The notes under the pieces are model-generated. The model was not told the origin of the DNA and ran no database searches. It was given only the letters and a program-made list of their open reading frames with translations. Position numbers and translations under genes: made by a program. This document shows, piece after piece, positions 58,831-64,000 of a stretch of 64,000 bases of DNA (the first letter of the stretch is position 1; every line of letters starts with the position of its first letter). The DNA comes from Oxytricha trifallax (lineage: Eukaryota; Ciliophora; Spirotrichea; Sporadotrichida; Oxytrichidae), in NCBI GenBank assembly GCA_000711775.1, contig ARYC01001383.1:37553-101552 (forward strand), written 5' to 3'.

Positions 58831-60590
58831 TAAGCTTATCTATTTTTATCTCTTTTCGACCAAGTCTTTTTTATTCAACTGATAAGTTAAGTTATTTATA
58901 TTACATAATTGTAATTATAATATTTACAATTAATGAGTTGCAGTTACTCTTAGTTCTCATTGTCAAGAAATAGCAACAGTAAATATCATTGCTATTGTAT
59001 ATAAAATGGTTTTCTTATTCTTTTTACATATAATTTTAGTTGATTAAATTTGCCTATTATAATAATTATACCACCCCTGAGTATTTATATGATCCTATAT
59101 TAATATTTATTTTATTAAGTAAAAAGAGTAACACATATACTGGGAGATAAAATCTCTTTTAAACAGAATGTTTTATGACAAAATATTCTTATAAGGTGAT
59201 GAAAGATCTTTAGTTTTTAATTTTATTTCGTTAACTTTATTTTTTGTAATTGATTAATTCCCTTATATTATATGTAACTCAATTTCTTATTTTACTTTTA
59301 AGTATATGAATAAAATAACTATTTCTCCATTAAAATTAATAATTTTCTACTATTCCAGGTTCATGTCAGCATTAATATTATTTATTTCTCAAACTTGGAT
59401 TTTTTTTAATTTTATTTGCAGTTTATTAATTGATTTAATCCAATATTGCAAACCTTAGACTAATGTTAATTTAAAAAATGCAAACATACTAAACAAATAA
59501 TATGTAAGAGAATGATACAAAGAACTTAGTAAAATTAAATTTATTAATCTATAATTAATATAATTTGTTTTTTAATTGATTTTAATAGCTCCCTATATCA
59601 TAAAATAAATAATTTCCTACTTTCTTAAAATTCCGTCTAAAATATAAATTGATTGTCTCCTTTGCTAAAGTAATAAAGAACATTTTAGAGAATTATCTTT
59701 CTTGCTTAAAATTTAAATTATTGTTTTATTCATCATATTCTAAACTAAAAATTGAAGAGTCTTCCATTTTTACTGTATTATTTGCTTCTATATCAACATA
59801 AAACAATTAATTTAAAACTGAAACTGATCTTTTTATGATCAAATAAATCTCTAATCATATAAGTCAGCAATGCTAGATACTCAATCTTTAGATTATTATT
59901 CAAGTTTATAACATGAATTTGTTGGTATGTAGAATTATAGTGCAGTTTTATGCATTTAAATTCCTATCAGTAAAGCACAGGAAAGCTTCAAAGTTTTGCA
60001 CATATAAATTAAAAAATACTAATATATAAATTTAATGAGTGGTTATCTAAAAGTTAGTGACACTTTTCTTATCATAGGAAATGCTTTTATATTAAGAAAA
60101 TAAAGGGAAATATGCAATATATAGTTCATTTATTTATATCAATTAAAACTAGCTAAGGTTAATGAACAAGATATCCATGAGTAGAATTTCTATTAACTAC
60201 TCAATTAAATTTATCACCATCTGCTCGATAAACCGTTTCTAAACCTCCTCTGATGAAACAATTGAAATTTTACCTCACAAAATTTCTTTTAATATCCTTT
60301 TTGTAACTTTTACATTTTTGTGAATGAGTAGATCTCCACCATCTTTATAGGTTTTTATAATTCATTTATTCATTAATTTAAATACATCTAATTTAATTAT
60401 TTAATGATAAATGTTGCATTAAATACTTTAAAACATCAAATAGATTCATACTTATGAACTTTGTAATATAATTCATCATCGAATAATCAATTAAAAATTT
60501 ACCATAACTATAATAATTTATAAAATGTTGCTTGATTGATTAAAAGTACATATACCTTGCAATTATATGAGGAATATCATCAGTAAAGCC
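58831..60590. other. A+T-rich region without recognisable gene
   Basis: Left flank of TBE copy 2. No coding segment or repeat recognised. Confidence 0.5.
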
Positions 60591-60593
60591 AAT

Positions 60594-60725
60594 CAAAACC
60601 CCAAAACCCTTTCAGTAGTTTGATTGAGTTTTTGATTGATAAAAGTAGACTATTAGTGCATACTTTATTAGGGTTTTAATAGGGTTTATGTAGGGGTTTA
60701 ATGTTTAAATATTAGTATTTTAAGT
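60594..60725 (+). repeat. Terminal inverted repeat of TBE copy 2
   Basis: C4A4 tract followed by CAGTAGTTTGATTGAGTTTT and the GGGTTTTAATAGGGTTTATG block. It matches both ends of copy 1 along its length. The telomere-like tip is better preserved than the right tip of copy 1. Confidence 0.9.
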
Positions 60726-60731
60726 GAGTAT

Positions 60732-61780
60732 ATGCGAGGTTTGGGGTCTGTTTATGACAGTGAGTATATAGATTTATTGTTTAAGTTGCGATATGGATGT
60801 GATGAATATAGTGAATAACTCAAGCCTGTTCTGAATTATACGTCTATAGCAAGGCTACTCCATAAATCTCCAGCAACTGTGAGGTCTCACTGTCTATTAG
60901 CATTGAATTTAAAGAGATAGCATCTTAATTCTAAGCCTAAGAGACCCTTAAAATTTTAGCAGCATCATATTGACTATCTTATTAATGATAAGACTCTTAA
61001 ATACTGGGCTCATTTCTCTCTAGCCTAGAGGGCTGTGATGTTTCATCGCCAATTTCCTGAGCTTCACATATCTGCTTAATCGATAGCTAACATATATTAA
61101 AAGAACGGAATATCTTACAAGACAGTCAATCGCATTAAGAGAGTGATTGACTTTAATGTTCCATTTTATAAGAATAATTTAAATTATATATTCGATTAAA
61201 TGCAAAGGGCTTAAGAGCATAATATAAAGTTCATACACGCTGATGAGGCAGTATTCACCTTTAATACCTTCATAACAAGGTCTTGGTATAAGAGGTACAG
61301 CAACATTGAAGTATATGATTAAAAGGTTAAGGTTTAAACTCATGCAATACTTGGTGGAATAAGAAAAGAAAATGGCCTCGAGACTTATGTTATTCACCCT
61401 CGTTCTATAAAGACTGAATAATATATTAAATTCTGCAATAACTCAGAGATAAGTACGCTGACTAAGAGATTATTCTATTCGTTGATAACTTGTCAGTTCA
61501 CAAAACTAAAGACTCAAGGAAAGAATATGAAAGGCTAAATAAAACACCTGTATTTAATGTTCCTTACAGCCCTTAGTTCAATGGAATTGAATTATATTGG
61601 GGGTTATTGAAAGGTCATTATAAGAAAATGCTGCTCTACCATCTGATGCACGATCTAAAGAAAGATACAGTAGATTATATTAAGAGTGCTGCTAAGAGAG
61701 TCAGCGATGAGAAAGCTAAAGTATGCGCAAGAGAAGGAAGATTTTATATATATAAATAAATATAAGATTTAAACGAACGA
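60732..61780 (+). pseudogene. TBE transposase (42-kDa DDE), frameshifted
   Basis: ATG at 60732 (MRGLGSVYDSEYIDLL). Helix-turn-helix-like region TSIARLLHKSPATVRSH, then the DDE core: FIHADEAVF (first aspartate), FVDNLSVHK (second aspartate), NVPYSPQFNGIELYWGLLK (final glutamate). All catalytic residues are present. One base is missing at about 61432-61440 (TTCTGCAATAACTC against TTCTTGTTGTAACTC in copy 1), placing the second half in another frame. The expected stop TGA, seen in copy 1, is CGA at 61778-61780. TAA/TAG as glutamine throughout. A single small indel separates this copy from an open frame. Confidence 0.9.
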
Positions 61781-61786
61781 ATAAGT

Positions 61787-62574
61787 TCACATATTAAATT
61801 TGCCCGTAAAGGGATTTGGCTTCTCTTTCTTTTCTTCCTCTTAAGGCTTGCTTGGGTCCATGTTTCTTCTCTTAGTGCCAGTCCCTGCATCTATGTTCAT
61901 CTCGTCGGGCTTTTAGAAATCTTTGAAGAGTCTCTTACTCAATTCATGCTTTACTTGAGACTTTCTCTCTCTTAATTTGCTGTGCTCTTTCATCAAGTAT
62001 ATAGCAGTACCAGGTTTTTCTATAAAGTTAGAAGACTAAGCTTACTTGAGAGAAAGGATGCTGTTAAAGTTCCTACAGCCAGGTATCACTTATTTTAATA
62101 CCTTGCTTCTCTTTTTCTTCAGGAGAGATGCTGTATCGTTTCTTGTGAGCTTCTTAAATAACTTCATTTAGGTACTCAGGTTTCAGAGTTGCAAGAACAC
62201 CAAAGAAGAGGTTTTTCTCTGACAACTTATTAGAGAGCTGTAGCTTTGATGGAAGGTAGAGAGCTACGTCCTGATCACTCATAGCATTGTCATATAGGTT
62301 TGTCACTGATATTTCAGAATAGTTAAGTATCTCTATCATCCTAATTTCATTAGACTTAAAAGCTTTTTTGTCTTCCCTCAGTAAGGCTTTTAAGAATGAG
62401 ATTTTAGTTCCCTCATAAGTTGGCAAGAACAATCCAACTATTATGGATTTATTAATCTTACTTAAGAACTTACCTTGCTATACCAAATATCTATAAAGGT
62501 CCTTTTTACTTCGAAATTTTCTTATTAAATCTTGAGGATTAAATTCTCTTCATTGCATCATTCATAGACTCCAT
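61787..62574 (-). pseudogene. TBE '22-kDa' gene, frameshifted, with probable intron
   Basis: ATG at 62574 (MESMNDAMKRI, as copy 1) and TGA at 61787-61789. The N-terminal part has small indels against copy 1 (62530-62545). The conserved core reads LYLPSKLQLSNKLSEKNLFF then GVLATL. The probable intron is at 62020-62045 (GTAAG...CTAAC...TATAG). One base is missing just upstream of it relative to copy 1, so splicing does not restore the frame here. The C-terminal part is lysine-rich (KEHSKLRERKSQVKHEL). It converges with the transposase, ends only a few bases apart. Confidence 0.8.
62020..62045 (-). other. Probable 26-nt intron in '22-kDa' gene of TBE copy 2
   Basis: Same length and edges as in copy 1 with three base changes inside. 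The exon base lost upstream is outside it. Confidence 0.55.
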
Positions 62575-63138
62575 CTTGATTCCTCTTTCTAGAAATGTAA
62601 ATGAAATTTAAAATTATGGATATCCATTCTAAGTTTATTAAAATCTTTCTACTAAATAGGGAGTACCTACTGGAGGTCAACCTTGAAAAGATATCCGGAG
62701 AAGCATTGAAAAACTTGCTCCAAGTTTCACAGATTGAATTCCATTTTTATCAAACTATATCCATTAAATTGCTCCTCATAATGTTTAATTATTTTAGGAG
62801 GTCATCCAAATTAAGTTCAAACTTTATTAGGAGTTAAATTTTAAGGTTAAAACTAAATTAGGAGTATATTAAATTATAAATGATTAATAACTTTACCTCC
62901 AAATTAAGTTCAAACTTGATTTGGAGGGCCTCATAGAGAAACAAAACTTCATTAGTAGTATTTTAATTTACTAAAATGTTTAAAATTCTCATAAAATATG
63001 TCAACTTAGAGTCTTTTATGGTTAGTTAATTTTCTAACCTCTCAGCAAAGAATCTACTAGAGTGTCTTATACTCTACTATATAAGTTTATCTAGGTAGAT
63101 TCTATCATTATTATAATAAAATATATCAGCAAACTAAA
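62575..63138. promoter_or_regulatory. Divergent promoter region of TBE copy 2
   Basis: About 564 bp between the divergent '22-kDa' and '57-kDa' starts, the same length as in copy 1. G+C-rich boxes lie at matching places: CTACTGGAGGTCAACC (near 62668), AGGAGGTCATCC (near 62798) and GGAGGGCCTC (near 62922). Non-coding otherwise. Confidence 0.55.
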
Positions 63139-64000
63139 ATGAGCACTAACCTTTTAAGAAGAGCGGTATTACTTGGATCAAGTCAATAAAGTAATCATTC
63201 CAGCAACCAAGAAAAGTAGAGACCAAAGACGCTTGTACTAATTGGGAGACTACTTATGACTTATGACAACTTTGACCAGTCTAGCTTTGAGATTTAAATA
63301 TAAATTAGGCAGGAGGTTATCAAAGAAGCTGTGCAAATTGATGAGGAGGTTAAGCAACCCGCCATAGACCTTTAATATATACCAGCCAAAGTTGACTATG
63401 AATGCAATAAGTTATCCCTTACAAGCCAACTTTTAAGAAACACTTGAGAGATATACACAACGATATGCCAAGGTTATATCTCAAGCATTGAAAGAAAGAT
63501 GGGAAGCATGTCAGTGAGTTCTGTGAGAAGCCATATTCTCAAACTAGAGACCTCAAAGAGCACTTAAAGAAAAAGCTCAATTATAGTTTTGTCTTTATTC
63601 ATGAACCTATAGGGAATAGATTCCTCTAAAAGATAAGATCAAGAAACCCTGTTGAGTCTCTTAGAGTTTAAGTCTAGAATTAAGTTAAAATGAAGAAAGC
63701 AGTCAAGAACTTTCCAGTCTCTGAGATCATTAAAATCATGATTAAAATAAAGCCAATAAAGATTCCCATATTAAAAATTATTGACTTAGATTCTTGCCTA
63801 GAAAGCTACATCACTCTTAAAGATAAAATTGAGAAGAGAGTCATTACAGATGACTAATATCCTTAAAAAATATATCCTTTCAATTACTTCCTTGCTGATG
63901 ACAAGTTCCAAATGGAATTTTCTAATGAGTATTATTATGCTCTTTAAAAGGCAAAGTTAAATGAGTGCAGGCATATCATCTAGCTTGATGATATTTTACT
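63139..64000 (+). pseudogene. TBE '57-kDa' gene, N-terminal part, frameshifted, cut by window end
   Basis: ATG at 63139 (MSTNLLRRAVLLGSSQ). The zinc-finger region (YECNK near 63400, then KKHLRDIHND) is split by a missing base at about 63409-63413 compared with copy 1. After it the frame runs open to the window end through EFCEKPYSQTRDLKEHLKKK and the start of the kinase lobe. The kinase catalytic loop lies beyond the window. No foldback insertion at the site used in copy 1. Confidence 0.85.

Larger units (their letters stand above)
60594..64000 (+). mobile_element. TBE transposon, copy 2 (cut by window end, inactivated)
   Basis: The left end starts CAAAACCCCAAAACCC, preceded by AAT (60591-60593), again an ANT-type target. 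The first ~3.4 kb of a TBE are present in the opposite orientation to copy 1: transposase (plus), '22-kDa' gene (minus), '57-kDa' gene (plus, incomplete). Nucleotide similarity to copy 1 is high, including the non-coding parts, but each gene has its own frame changes. The foldback insertion of copy 1 is absent here. Confidence 0.95.

Noticed and set aside
1-64000. tRNA, rRNA or other structured RNA genes
   Set aside because: Scanning both strands by eye I saw no convincing tRNA A/B boxes or rRNA blocks. A covariance-model search would be needed to exclude small RNAs.

Overview
The window reads as germline (micronuclear) DNA of a stichotrich ciliate, most likely Oxytricha/Sterkiella. It is very A+T-rich. 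Recognisable proteins only read through if TAA and TAG mean glutamine and TGA alone is stop. It carries Telomere-Bearing Elements (TBEs), whose ends imitate C4A4 telomeres, and a 20-kb satellite block. I see no convincing complete somatic gene. Many stretches look like worn coding sequence, but some could be macronuclear-destined segments separated by eliminated DNA, which cannot be settled without the somatic genome.

Layout. 1110-5774 is a full-length TBE (flanking ATT duplication) with all three of its genes on board, its 57-kDa gene split by a 538-bp foldback element. 6.7-11.6 kb holds gene-like relics (MED31-like, MORN) and a 1.25-kb foldback element with C-rich/G-rich tips. 11946-14894 is a different, G+C-richer transposon with C4A4-like inverted ends, a decayed DDE transposase and a clean 183-codon ORF that ends at TAA. 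15-22 kb is A+T-rich with an RRM relic, other relics and an intact 203-codon ORF. 23.5-27.4 kb is a divergent TBE-like element with the same three-gene layout, but the third gene is an intact 322-codon zinc-finger plus MT-A70 methyltransferase instead of zinc-finger plus kinase. 27.4-34.9 kb is mostly A+T-rich with a broken minus-strand gene. 34890-55065 is about 52 tandem copies of a 389-bp satellite. 55-60.6 kb holds further relics. 60594 to the window end is a second TBE in the opposite orientation, cut off by the window.

How the genes fit. In each TBE the transposase and the '22-kDa' gene converge and nearly abut, while the '22-kDa' and '57-kDa' genes diverge from a shared ~565-bp promoter region. 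The '22-kDa' gene appears to contain a conserved phase-1 micro-intron. Both canonical TBEs are damaged (frameshifts, TGA codons, insertion). In the divergent element the transposase is dead but the methyltransferase gene is open end to end. That element is the most interesting thing in the window.
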